Shown in pieces: positions 9,369 through 17,791 of a stretch of DNA of 64,000 nucleotides. The notes below the pieces were generated by a model that ran no database searches, had not been told where the DNA came from, and saw only the letters and a program-made list of their open reading frames with translations. A program made the translations under genes and the position numbers. Within the stretch, counting starts at the first letter, position 1; each line of letters begins with the position of its first letter. Origin of the DNA: CBDBON01 sp965208395 (GTDB lineage Bacteria > Chloroflexota > Dehalococcoidia > Lucifugimonadales > CBDBON01); the NCBI GenBank assembly GCA_965208395.1, contig CBDBON010000003.1:186001-250000 (forward strand), given 5' to 3'.

Positions 9369-9374
9369 TATAAT
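9369..9374 (+). promoter_or_regulatory. -10 hexamer of the likely selA promoter
   Basis: A consensus TATAAT lies 35 bp upstream of the preferred selA start at 9409, placing transcription start near 9381. This argues against the in-frame ATG at 9373, which overlaps the hexamer, and leaves 9379 only as a nearly leaderless alternative. There is no good -35 box; the 22-bp palindrome occupies that position. Confidence 0.5.
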
Positions 9375-9408
9375 GGCGATGCCCTCGGACTCGAGGTTGG
9401 AGAGGCTT

Positions 9409-10779
9409 ATGACCAAGCTGTTCAGGTCACTTCCCAGTGTCGACCAGGTGCTGTCCGACGGTCGAATCCAGGAGATGGTCGACCTCTTCTCCCAGCCCCG
9501 GGTCGCCGGTCTCGTGAGAGATGAGCTCGAATCGGCCCGTCGGACTATCGCCAACGGCGGGGACGGCACCACTCTGGAGCGGGTGGTGCGCGGCGTCCAG
9601 CACGAAGCCTCCGCGAGATGGCGGTCATGGCCTCGACCCGTTGTGAACGCAACCGGGGTTGTGCTCCACACAAACCTCGGACGATCTCCACTGAGCGCGG
9701 ATGCCGTCGAGGCGGTGCGCGCGGCCGCCGCAGGATACGGCGACCTGGAGCTCGATCTGTCGTCCGGCAGGCGCGGCTCACGACAGTCGCGAGTGTCACG
9801 CATACTGAGCGACCTGACGGGCGCTGAGGCCGGACTGGTCGTCAACAACAACGCGTCGGCGGTAATGCTGGGACTCGCCGTCGCTGCGTCCGGTCGGCAG
9901 GTGATCGTCTCGCGCGGCGAGGCGGTCGAGATCGGCGGAGGATTCCGCGTCCCCGACGTGCTGCGCCAGAGCGGCGTGAAGCTCGTCGAAGTCGGCACCA
10001 CGAACAGGACGTACGTCCAGGACTACGAGGATGTCATCACCGACGATACGGGCGCGATCCTCTGCGTCCACGCCAGTAACTTCCGCGTGACTGGATTCAC
10101 CCACTCGCCTGCCCTACACGATCTGGTGGCGCTGGGAGATCGGCGCGGCGTTCCCGTGCTCCACGACCTGGGGAGCGGCTGTCTGCTCGACACCACCCTG
10201 TTCGGACTGGGCCACGAACCGATGCCGCAGGAGAGCCTGGAGGCTGGAGCGCCACTCGTCTTCTTCTCGGGAGACAAGCTGCTGGGCGGGCCGCAGGCCG
10301 GGATCATCGTAGGTACGTCCGAGATGATCGAGGCCGTATCCAGACATCCGCTGGCGAGGGCGCTGCGGATCGACAAGCTGAGCCTCTCGGGACTCGTCGC
10401 CACGCTGCTCCACTACGTCAGAGGAGAGGCGGAGACGGAGATACCGGTCTGGCGAATGATTGGGCTGTCCCTCAGAGATATCGAGTCGAGGGCCCGCGCC
10501 TGGATGCTGGGCCTGGAGGATCACGCCGACGTTGTGGAAGGACTCTCCACCATAGGAGGGGGCAGCCTGCCGGGAGAGACGCTGCCCACGCGGCTGCTCA
10601 GCCTCGACGGACGGGCCGCAGGGGAGAGCGTAGACGAGCTGGCGCGCCGCCTCAGATCGGCAGCTACTCCGGTCCTGGGCCGGATCGAGGACGACCGCCT
10701 TCTCCTCGATCCTCGCACGGTGCTGCCTGAGGAGGATGCGACGGTGTCCGAAGCTCTCAGCCTGGCCGTCGGGGGGTAG
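9409..10779 (+). CDS. selA: L-seryl-tRNA(Sec) selenium transferase
   Basis: SelA is the PLP enzyme that converts seryl-tRNA(Sec) to selenocysteinyl-tRNA(Sec) using selenophosphate. The protein matches the family end to end. The N-terminal helical domain begins FRSLPSVDQVL; then come NATGVVLHTNLGR, VVNNNASAV, VSRGEAVEIGG and the PLP-lysine segment FFSGDKLLGGPQAG with Lys290. The start at 9409 follows GGAGAGG and matches the family N-terminus (457 residues). The partner genes selB, selC and selD are not in this window, and I saw no candidate selenoprotein here. The gene implies that the organism makes selenoproteins. Confidence 0.95.
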   Translation: MTKLFRSLPSVDQVLSDGRIQEMVDLFSQPRVAGLVRDELESARRTIANGGDGTTLERVVRGVQHEASARWRSWPRPVVNATGVVLHTNLGRSPLSADAVEAVRAAAAGYGDLELDLSSGRRGSRQSRVSRILSDLTGAEAGLVVNNNASAVMLGLAVAASGRQVIVSRGEAVEIGGGFRVPDVLRQSGVKLVEVGTTNRTYVQDYEDVITDDTGAILCVHASNFRVTGFTHSPALHDLVALGDRRGVPVLHDLGSGCLLDTTLFGLGHEPMPQESLEAGAPLVFFSGDKLLGGPQAGIIVGTSEMIEAVSRHPLARALRIDKLSLSGLVATLLHYVRGEAETEIPVWRMIGLSLRDIESRARAWMLGLEDHADVVEGLSTIGGGSLPGETLPTRLLSLDGRAAGESVDELARRLRSAATPVLGRIEDDRLLLDPRTVLPEEDATVSEALSLAVGG

Positions 10780-10785
10780 GCAGCC

Positions 10786-12114
10786 GTGACCCTGTTCGAA
10801 CATCGAGGCCGATCGGAGCTGGAGCGCGCGGCTCCGCTGGCGGCCAGGATGCGCCCCCGCAGCTTCGACGACTTCGTCGGCCAGGAGCACATCATAGGCC
10901 CGGGGACGGTGCTGCGGAGAGCCATCGAATCCGACAGGCTGCCTTCGGTGATCCTGTGGGGACCTCCCGGCACGGGCAAGACCACCCTGGCGCACCTGAT
11001 CGCGGCCTCGACCAGGAGCCACTTCACTGCGGTCAGCGCCGTCGCGTCGGGAGTCGCGGACCTAAGAAGGGCGGCCGCCGAGGCCCAGGAGCGGCTGGGG
11101 ATGCACGGTCAGCGCACCGTTTTGTTCGTCGACGAGATCCACCGTTTCAACAAGGCGCAGCAGGACGTGATACTGCCGCACGTGGAGAACGGCACCCTCG
11201 TCCTGATCGGCGCGACGACCGAGAATCCGTCCTTCGAGGTGGTCTCTCCCCTGCTCTCCCGCAGCCGGGTGTTCGCTCTCAAGTCGCTCACCGAGAAGCA
11301 GGTCGAGAGCATCCTCGTAAAGGCCCTCGGTGACGGCGAGCGAGGACTGGCCGGCCGGCGGGTCGAGGTGAGCGAGGATGCGATGGCGGCACTCGTCATG
11401 CTCTCCGGAGGGGACGCCAGGATCGCGCTGAACGCGCTCGACCTCTCGTCGTCAGGCGTGGACGCCGACTCCGAAGGGGTCCGGAGGGTGTCGGTGTCCG
11501 ACGTGGAGGACGCGATGCAACAGCGCGCGCTGCTCTACGACAAGGCGGGAGACCAGCACTACGATACCATATCGGCCTTCATAAAGTCGGTGCGCGGCTC
11601 CGACCCGGACGCGGCGGTCTACTGGCTCGCACGCATGGTCGAGGCCGGAGAGGACCCGTTGTTCATCGCCCGCAGACTGATCATCCTGGCTGCCGAGGAC
11701 GTGGGCCTGGCCAACCCGCAGGCGTTGGTGGTGGCGACCGCTGCTCAGCAGGCCGTCCACTTTGTCGGAATGCCGGAGGGGAGGATTCCTCTGGCCGAGG
11801 CGACTCTCTACCTCGCCGCGTCCCCGAAAAGCAACTCCGCCTACAAGGCGATCGACGCGGCGCTGGACGATGTCCGCGCGAGGGGCAGCGAGCCGGTCCC
11901 CCTGCACCTCCGCAATGCGGTGACCGGCCTGATGCGCGAATCGGGCTATGGCAAGGGCTACCGGTACGCGCACGACTACGAGGGCCACTTCGCGCCGATG
12001 GAAAACCTCCCGCCCGGGCTCAAGTCCCGCCGCTACTACACTCCGACCGAGCAGGGCGACGAGCTCGCGGCCTCCGAGCGGTTGAGGCGCTGGTGGGGGG
12101 ACCGGCGGCGCTAG
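10786..12114 (+). CDS. rarA: replication-associated recombination protein A (RarA/MgsA AAA ATPase)
   Basis: A 442-residue clamp-loader-like AAA+ ATPase acting at stalled replication forks. Visible are Walker A G59-PPGTGKT-66, Walker B with FVDEIHRFNKAQQD, sensor-1 IGATTENPSFEV, and the MgsA C-terminal tetramerisation region with AAEDVGLANPQAL and GYRYAHDYEGHFAP. It starts at GTG 7 bp after the selA stop, so it is probably co-transcribed with selA. It overlaps the convergent MFS gene by 4 bp at its 3' end. Confidence 0.95.
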   Translation: MTLFEHRGRSELERAAPLAARMRPRSFDDFVGQEHIIGPGTVLRRAIESDRLPSVILWGPPGTGKTTLAHLIAASTRSHFTAVSAVASGVADLRRAAAEAQERLGMHGQRTVLFVDEIHRFNKAQQDVILPHVENGTLVLIGATTENPSFEVVSPLLSRSRVFALKSLTEKQVESILVKALGDGERGLAGRRVEVSEDAMAALVMLSGGDARIALNALDLSSSGVDADSEGVRRVSVSDVEDAMQQRALLYDKAGDQHYDTISAFIKSVRGSDPDAAVYWLARMVEAGEDPLFIARRLIILAAEDVGLANPQALVVATAAQQAVHFVGMPEGRIPLAEATLYLAASPKSNSAYKAIDAALDDVRARGSEPVPLHLRNAVTGLMRESGYGKGYRYAHDYEGHFAPMENLPPGLKSRRYYTPTEQGDELAASERLRRWWGDRRR

Positions 12115-13316
12115 TCCGGGTCGGCCGCGTCTCCGAGGCGCGACGAGCCGGGCAGGAGCCGGAGGCCGTTCAGCAGGACGATGCCGCCTCCGGCGGCGAT
12201 TGCTATCGGAGCGCCGATCGCGTTGGCGACCGCCCCAATGTGGAAACCTGATGCCCAGCTGATCCCCCACAGGAAGGCCTGGAAGCTCAGCACCCTGCCT
12301 CTCATCCGGTCCGGCACCGAGGTCTGCAACAGGGTCACGACGTTCGCCTCGAAGACCACGCCCAGCGCGTAGGCCGTCCCCAGGAGGGCCAGCGAGGCCG
12401 GGAACGAGGACGAGACCGCGAACAGCACCTGGAACAGCCCCAGGCCGCCCAGGCCGACGACCATCATCCGTCCCTTGCTCCACCGGTCTCCGAGGGTCGA
12501 GACGACGAGTGTCCCGACCAGCGCCCCGGCGGCCCCTATCGACAGCAGGTATCCGAGTCCGTTTGCGCCGACTCCAAGCACGTCCCTCGCCATCACGGGG
12601 AGCATCGATTCGTGGGCCCAGCCGAAGAGCTCCGCCACGAGCACCATCATCAGCAGCGTCCGCACTACCGGCGTGGAGACTGCGTACCTGAGCCCCGAGG
12701 TGAACTCACGGAGATGAGAGGCGCGTCCGTCGACCGACGTGGCCTGGACTCCCCTCAGCGGAAGAAGCACGATCATGGCGGCCAGGCTGGAGCCGGCCCA
12801 GATCGCGTAGGCCCAGCCGATGTGGAACATCTCGACCACTACGCCCCCGATCAGGGGCGCGGCCATGCCCAGGAGGGTCATCGCCGCAAAATTCGCTGCG
12901 GTCGCCTTTAGAAGATGAGGCCGGCCCACGATGTCGAGAGTCAGCGCCTCCCGCGCCGGTATCTTCAGCGCGGCCACTCCGCCGTCCACGAAGGCCACCG
13001 TCAGGACATGCCACAGCTCGATACTGTCGGAGAGGATCAGCACCGCCAGCAGCGACGCGTAGCCCGTCTGCGCGAGCTGACACGCGATGATCAGGCTGCG
13101 CCTGTCCACACGGTCGGCCAGCACGCCGCCGGCGAAGCTGAAGGTCATCATGCCGACGCCGACCATCCCCATCGCCGCGCCCACCCAGAAAGGAGAGTCG
13201 GTCAGCGTCAGGACGAGCCACCCCTGCACCATGAAGTACAGGAAGACTCCCATATCGTTGAAGGCGATGCTGGTCCACAGCAGCCGGAATCTTGGATTGC
13301 TCAGTAGCAGTTGCAT
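12111..13316 (-). CDS. MFS transporter (EntS/MFS_3-like efflux type)
   Basis: A 401-residue protein with about 12 predicted membrane helices. It has the MFS loop-2/3 motif as GGVLADRVDRRSLI and a second-half copy GDRWSKGRMM. The closest recognisable group is the EntS-like MFS_3 exporters, which start with a short cytoplasmic segment (NPRFRLLW) before helix 1. The substrate cannot be told from sequence. It is encoded convergently with rarA and lies downstream of the threonine aldolase gene, separated by a strong hairpin, so it may have its own promoter. Confidence 0.85.
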   Translation of the reverse strand: MQLLLSNPRFRLLWTSIAFNDMGVFLYFMVQGWLVLTLTDSPFWVGAAMGMVGVGMMTFSFAGGVLADRVDRRSLIIACQLAQTGYASLLAVLILSDSIELWHVLTVAFVDGGVAALKIPAREALTLDIVGRPHLLKATAANFAAMTLLGMAAPLIGGVVVEMFHIGWAYAIWAGSSLAAMIVLLPLRGVQATSVDGRASHLREFTSGLRYAVSTPVVRTLLMMVLVAELFGWAHESMLPVMARDVLGVGANGLGYLLSIGAAGALVGTLVVSTLGDRWSKGRMMVVGLGGLGLFQVLFAVSSSFPASLALLGTAYALGVVFEANVVTLLQTSVPDRMRGRVLSFQAFLWGISWASGFHIGAVANAIGAPIAIAAGGGIVLLNGLRLLPGSSRLGDAADPD

Positions 13317-13330
13317 GGGCTGTCAAAGCA

Positions 13331-13358
13331 GGAGCGGGCCGATCAGCCGGCCCGCTCC
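13331..13358 (-). terminator. GC-rich hairpin after the threonine aldolase gene
   Basis: A ten-base-pair perfect stem (GGAGCGGGCC with GGCCCGCTCC) and an 8-nt loop lie 29 bp after the ltaE stop and 15 bp before the MFS start on the same strand. Only a short T-containing tail (TGCTTTG) follows, so intrinsic termination may be incomplete. Confidence 0.5.
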
Positions 13359-13386
13359 GAGGTCGTCGCCGATGTCCGCCGGGGCG

Positions 13387-14439
13387 TCAGGCGGCCGAGC
13401 GTTCGTCGAAGTACTCCTTGAAGGTCGACTCGATGATGTCGAGGGCGTAGTCGACGTCGGCGGTGGTGATGCCGTTACGGGTAACGAAGCGCCACCTTCG
13501 TTTCGGCCCCCCTCCGAGGATGCCGTACCTCTCGAGACGCCTTGCGAGCTCGCCGGGCTCGCCGTCCGGTATATCGAAGAAGACGAGATTGGTCGGCAGG
13601 CTCTCCGGATCTATGCGGATGCCCGGAACGGTGCTGAGTCCGTGTGCGAGTCTGCGCGCGTTGGAGTGGTCCTCCGCCAACCGAGTCACCATCGTCTCCA
13701 GGGCGACTATTCCGGCCGCGGCGACGATGCCCACCTGGCGCATTCCCCCGCCCACCATCTTCCTCCAGAAGCGCGCACGGTCGATGAACTCGCTGCTCCC
13801 GCAGATCAGCGAGCCGACGGGGCATCCCAGCCCCTTGGACAGGCAGAAGCTCACCGTGTCGGCGTCCTTTACGAGCTCCGAGACAGGGGTCTCCAGGTAG
13901 ACGGAGGCGTTGAATATGCGCGCGCCGTCGATATGGAGTGGAAGGTCGTGGGCGTGGGCGACGTCGGCGATTGACTTCGTGTCCTCAGGCGTTAGAGGAA
14001 CCCCGCCGCAGGCGTTGTGAGTGTTCTCGAGCGCGACCATCGCCGTGTGCGGATAGTGGACGTCCACCGGTTTGACCGCGCCGGCCACGGCGTCCGGGTC
14101 GAGCATGCCTCTCTCGTCGGTCCGCAGCGTATGGTACGAAATCCCTCCGAGAGCCGACGCGCCTCCCGCCTCCCCGCGGAAGATGTGGGAGTTGTCCGGG
14201 ACGATGATCTCGTCGCCTCTCTGGCAGTGAGCGAGGATAGATACCAGGTTGCCCTGCGTCCCGCTGGACACGAAGAGCGCGGCCTCCTTGCCCATCCTCT
14301 CGGCGGCCATCGCCTCGAGGCGGTTGACCGTGGGGTCCTGCTGGCTGACGTCGTCGCCCACCTCCGCCTCGGCCATCGCCTTGCGCATCTCGTCCGTCGG
14401 GAGTGTCCGGGTATCGCTGTGGAAGTCGATTACTCGCAT
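13387..14439 (-). CDS. ltaE: low-specificity L-threonine aldolase family protein
   Basis: A PLP fold-type I enzyme that cleaves L-threonine/allo-threonine to glycine and acetaldehyde. It has the family start (VIDFHSDTRTLPTDEM), the EVGDDVSQQDPTVNRLE segment, HIDGARIFNAS, and the PLP-lysine motif SFCLSKGLGCPVGSL. The start at 14439 is fixed by AGGAGG 7 nt upstream; an in-frame codon at 14490 lacks a ribosome site. The length of 350 residues is normal. A kbl gene elsewhere in the window provides a second threonine-to-glycine route. Confidence 0.92.
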   Translation of the reverse strand: MRVIDFHSDTRTLPTDEMRKAMAEAEVGDDVSQQDPTVNRLEAMAAERMGKEAALFVSSGTQGNLVSILAHCQRGDEIIVPDNSHIFRGEAGGASALGGISYHTLRTDERGMLDPDAVAGAVKPVDVHYPHTAMVALENTHNACGGVPLTPEDTKSIADVAHAHDLPLHIDGARIFNASVYLETPVSELVKDADTVSFCLSKGLGCPVGSLICGSSEFIDRARFWRKMVGGGMRQVGIVAAAGIVALETMVTRLAEDHSNARRLAHGLSTVPGIRIDPESLPTNLVFFDIPDGEPGELARRLERYGILGGGPKRRWRFVTRNGITTADVDYALDIIESTFKEYFDERSAA

Positions 14440-14493
14440 GTGGAGCCCTCCTGGGAGTGGCTGTTGGCTGCACCGCAATTCTAGCAACACTCC

Positions 14494-14522
14494 TTGTCAA
14501 AAGCTACGGCGTCACCTACCAT
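14494..14522 (+). promoter_or_regulatory. sigma-70-like promoter for the alpha/beta hydrolase gene
   Basis: TTGTCA (14494-14499) and TACCAT (14517-14522) are 17 bp apart in the divergent gap between ltaE and the hydrolase gene. Transcription would begin near 14529, which favours the ATG at 14569 as the translation start. The -10 element is weak. Confidence 0.35.
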
Positions 14523-14568
14523 GAGCGTGCCTCGAGCGCCGGGCCACCGGCGCTTGGGCGCACCGGTT

Positions 14569-15210
14569 ATGCGCCAGACTGCAATCGCATTCAGGAGCGG
14601 AAAGCTCACGCTGGAAGGCGTGCTGACCACCCCTCAGGAGCTGGCGGGGCCCTTTCCCGCGTTGCTGGTGTGTCATCCCCTCCCTACCCTCGGCGGTGAT
14701 ATGGAAAACTCCGTCGTGACCGCGATATGCCGTCGGGCCGACCGGGAGGCTCTGGCCACCCTCCGGTTCAACTTCAGGGGCGTGGGCGACAGCGAGGGAG
14801 AGTACAGCGGAGGCGAGGAGGAGCAGAAGGACGTCAGGGCCGCTCTCGACGTGCTTCGGCGCTGGCCCGGCCTCGACAGGAAGAGGCTCGGCGTAGCCGG
14901 CTACTCCTTCGGGGCGTCGGTGATCGCTAGGGGCTTCAGGCGGTACGGTCGCGCGAGATGCTTCGCATTCATCGCTCCGCCGGTCGCCTCGATCGAGAGG
15001 TCGCCCTCGTCCCGAGACTCCCGGCCCAGGCTGTTCGTAGCCGGGCAGAACGACCGCTTATCCGTTCCGATCGCGCTCCAGAGGGTGCTGGACGGGTTCA
15101 AGGCGCCGGTGCAGTTTGCCGAGATCGCCGGTGCGGACCACAGCCTGCGCGGCAGGGAGGCCGAGGTGGCGGACCGCGTGGTCGAGTTTGCCGTCGCCGC
15201 TCTCAAGTGA
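14569..15210 (+). CDS. alpha/beta hydrolase (COG2945-like)
   Basis: A small serine hydrolase, about 213 residues from the chosen start. It shows the oxyanion-region segment LVCHPLPTLGGDMENSVV, the NFRGVGDSEGEY strand-loop, the nucleophile elbow GYSFGAS, and a C-terminal GADHSLRG that supplies the catalytic His. COG2945 proteins are predicted esterases or dienelactone-hydrolase relatives; the substrate is unknown. In-frame starts at 14494 (TTG) and 14521 (ATG) are possible, but the family begins near MRQTAIAFRSGKLTLEG, and neither upstream codon has a clear ribosome site. The fumC gene follows 31 bp downstream and may be co-transcribed. Confidence 0.8.
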   Translation: MRQTAIAFRSGKLTLEGVLTTPQELAGPFPALLVCHPLPTLGGDMENSVVTAICRRADREALATLRFNFRGVGDSEGEYSGGEEEQKDVRAALDVLRRWPGLDRKRLGVAGYSFGASVIARGFRRYGRARCFAFIAPPVASIERSPSSRDSRPRLFVAGQNDRLSVPIALQRVLDGFKAPVQFAEIAGADHSLRGREAEVADRVVEFAVAALK

Positions 15211-15241
15211 GGTATCTTCTGCGCTGGCGGGAGAAGGCTAG

Positions 15242-16681
15242 ATGAGGAGTACCCAGAAAATGACTGACGATCCTGCGACGCGAATCGAACGTGACACGAT
15301 GGGCGAGTTCGAGGTGCCTGCGGACGCCTACTACGGCGCGCAGACGATGAGGGCCGTCGTCAACTTCCCGATAAGCGACCTGAGATTCTCCAGGTCGTTC
15401 ATCAGGGGGCTGGGAAGGATCAAGCGCGCCGCAGCGGAGGTCAACCAGGAGCTTGGACTCCTGGACAGCCGCTTGGCCGAAGCAGTCATACAGGCGTCCC
15501 AGGAGGTGATCGACGGCAAACTGGACGACCAGTTCGTGGTCGACATCTTCCAGACCGGCTCCGGCACTTCGACGAACATGAACGCCAACGAGGTGATCTC
15601 CAACAGGGCCATCGAGATTCTCGGCGGGAAGATCGGCTCGCGCCACCCGGTGCACCCGAACGATCACGTCAACATCGGGCAGTCGTCCAACGACGTGATC
15701 CCGACGGCCATTCACATCTCCGCGCTCGCCGCCATCCACGACGGGCTGATTCCGGCGCTGACTCACCTGCAGAAGGAGCTGGAGGGGAAGGCGGCCGAGT
15801 TCATGCCGGTCATCAAGACCGGAAGGACGCACCTTCAGGACGCGACTCCAATGTGGCTGGGCCAGGAGTTCGAGGGATATGCCGGACAGGTGGAGCGCGG
15901 CGTCCGCCGCCTGCGCCACGCTGAGGATGAGCTCTCCGAGGTTGCGCTCGGCGGCACAGCTATCGGCACCGGAATCAACACGCACCCGGAGTTCGCCGCG
16001 AGGGTCTGCTCCAGGTTGAGCGACGAGATGGGAGTGCCCGTCAGCGAGACGGGCAACCACTTCCAGGCGCAGAGCAGCCTGGACGGTCTGGTCGAGGCGA
16101 GCGGCGCGCTGAAGACCGTTGCCGTCAGCCTGATTAAGATCGCCAACGACATCCGATGGCTGGGGTCCGGCCCCCGCGCCGGCCTGGGGGAGATCGAGCT
16201 TCCCGAGGTGCAGCCCGGCAGCTCCATCATGCCCGGCAAGGTAAATCCGGTCATCCCGGAGTCGGTATGCCAGGTCGCGGCCATGGTGATAGGCAACGAT
16301 GCGACCATCGCCGTTGCGGGCCAGTCGGGGAACTTCGAGATCAACGTTATGATGCCGGTGTCCGGCTACTGCCTGCTCCAGTCGATAGAGCTGCTGACGA
16401 CGGCGTCGCGCAATCTCGCCGAACAGTGCGTCGGCGGTCTCAGGGCCACGACCGCGGGCCCGGAGATGGTCGACAGGGGCCTGGCTATCGTGACGTCGCT
16501 CGTGCCGCACGTGGGATACGACGCGGCGGCGGCAATCGCCAAGGAGGCCCAGGCAACCGGCAGGACCGTCAAGGAGGTCGCCGGCGACCGGACCGACTTC
16601 TCCGACGCGGAGCTGGACGAGATACTCGACCCCGCCGCGATGACCGAGCCGGGCCTGTCGTCAGGCGTCTCCGTGGGCTGA
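15242..16681 (+). CDS. fumC: class II fumarate hydratase
   Basis: FumC interconverts fumarate and malate in the TCA cycle. It carries the superfamily signature GSSIMPGKVNPV, TSTNMNANEVISNRAIE, HPNDHVNIGQSSNDVIPTA and the catalytic-histidine region GRTHLQDATP, with normal length (479). The start at 15242 has GGAGAAGG just upstream; an ATG 18 bp further in also has a purine-rich site. Aspartate ammonia-lyase shares the signature, but the pattern of the B-site and the GNFEINVMMPV segment fit fumarase better. Confidence 0.92.
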   Translation: MRSTQKMTDDPATRIERDTMGEFEVPADAYYGAQTMRAVVNFPISDLRFSRSFIRGLGRIKRAAAEVNQELGLLDSRLAEAVIQASQEVIDGKLDDQFVVDIFQTGSGTSTNMNANEVISNRAIEILGGKIGSRHPVHPNDHVNIGQSSNDVIPTAIHISALAAIHDGLIPALTHLQKELEGKAAEFMPVIKTGRTHLQDATPMWLGQEFEGYAGQVERGVRRLRHAEDELSEVALGGTAIGTGINTHPEFAARVCSRLSDEMGVPVSETGNHFQAQSSLDGLVEASGALKTVAVSLIKIANDIRWLGSGPRAGLGEIELPEVQPGSSIMPGKVNPVIPESVCQVAAMVIGNDATIAVAGQSGNFEINVMMPVSGYCLLQSIELLTTASRNLAEQCVGGLRATTAGPEMVDRGLAIVTSLVPHVGYDAAAAIAKEAQATGRTVKEVAGDRTDFSDAELDEILDPAAMTEPGLSSGVSVG

Positions 16682-16857
16682 GCCGGCCCCGCTGCGGGCG
16701 GCCTTTGCCCCGATAGGGCTTCAACCCCGGCAAGATAATTCTGACGAGGCTCAGGCGCGTCGGGAGTCGGAATTGTATGAGCCCGTGCCCGAGCCTCTGG
16801 GATGTATGTCTACCGCCCGTATGGAACGGCAAACTCGGACTTCACCAGGAGAGGGAC

Positions 16858-17748
16858 ATGAGCAACTTCGAGAGATTGCAGTGCCGCCTGGCAGCGGGGG
16901 AGACGATCTTGATGGACGGGGGTATGGGCTCGGAGATCTGGAAGCGGGGACTGGCAAGCCCCACCACGTGGTCGGGCGGTCCAATGCTCACCCATCCCGG
17001 GTTGGTGAGGGATATTCATCAGGAGTACATGGAAGCGGGCGCCGAGATCATCATCACGAACACCTTCAGCACAGGGCGTGACGCGCTGGAGTTGGGCGGC
17101 CTCGAGCGCAAGGTAGCCGAGGCCAACAGGCTGGGAATCGAAGCGGCGGTGGAGGCAAGGAGAAGAGCCGGGAAAGAGGACTCGGTGGTCATTGCGGCCT
17201 CCGTATCTACGATGGTGCCCAAGTCGAATGCGGAAGTTCCGGTGCCCTATGAGAGAGCTCTGGAGACCTACCGGGAGCAGCTGGGAGAGCTGGCCAGAGG
17301 CGGCCCCGACGTGGTGGTGGGCGAGATGTTGGTCCGTATATCGGACACGCTGGCGGTGGTAGAAGCGGCAGCGGAGTTGGGTCTCCCGGTGTGGGTTGGG
17401 CTCTCCGTGGTCCGGGATGGAGACGGGCTCTACCTGGGCATCGAGGACAGGCACGGAGGCGAGACTCTTCAAGACGCCTTGGACGCCATCGAGGACAAGG
17501 ACATCGCATCGGTATTCATAATGCACACGCCGTCCGAAGACACGGGGCCTGGACTGGACATAGTCAAGGAGAGCTGGTCGGGAACATTCGGCGCCTACGC
17601 CCATGTCCCCCGCTATGCTCTGGACCCACGGCAGTACCTGGAATACGCTAGGGCGTGGAGAGAGCAGGGGGCGCGGATAGTTGGAGGGTGCTGCGGCACG
17701 AGCCCCGACCACATCCGGGCGCTCAGGGAGTGGCTGTCCGGCTCCTAG
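16858..17748 (+). CDS. homocysteine S-methyltransferase family protein
   Basis: A 296-residue barrel protein. Its N-terminus is ILMDGGMGSEIWKRG and its C-terminal zinc motif is GGCCGTSPDHI (Cys278, Cys279). Family members transfer a methyl group to homocysteine with a zinc-bound thiolate. The third zinc ligand, normally Cys in a G-x-N-C-T/S-P segment, is His223 here (FIMHTPSED). The zinc site would therefore be Cys2His, and the substrate may differ from homocysteine. The ATG at 16858 follows AGGAGAGG; earlier in-frame codons have no ribosome site. It is preceded by a 176-bp gap in which I see no riboswitch. Confidence 0.85.
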   Translation: MSNFERLQCRLAAGETILMDGGMGSEIWKRGLASPTTWSGGPMLTHPGLVRDIHQEYMEAGAEIIITNTFSTGRDALELGGLERKVAEANRLGIEAAVEARRRAGKEDSVVIAASVSTMVPKSNAEVPVPYERALETYREQLGELARGGPDVVVGEMLVRISDTLAVVEAAAELGLPVWVGLSVVRDGDGLYLGIEDRHGGETLQDALDAIEDKDIASVFIMHTPSEDTGPGLDIVKESWSGTFGAYAHVPRYALDPRQYLEYARAWREQGARIVGGCCGTSPDHIRALREWLSGS

Positions 17749-17791
17749 CCCCGGAGTCCCCAAGCTTCCGCATGACGATCATGGGCAACCC

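Noticed and set aside
13331..13358. Riboswitch upstream of the MFS gene
   Set aside because: Only a simple GC-rich hairpin is present; it is better explained as a terminator after ltaE.
15203..16510. 435-codon open frame antisense to fumC
   Set aside because: Low-complexity shadow of a strongly conserved gene; no domain evidence.
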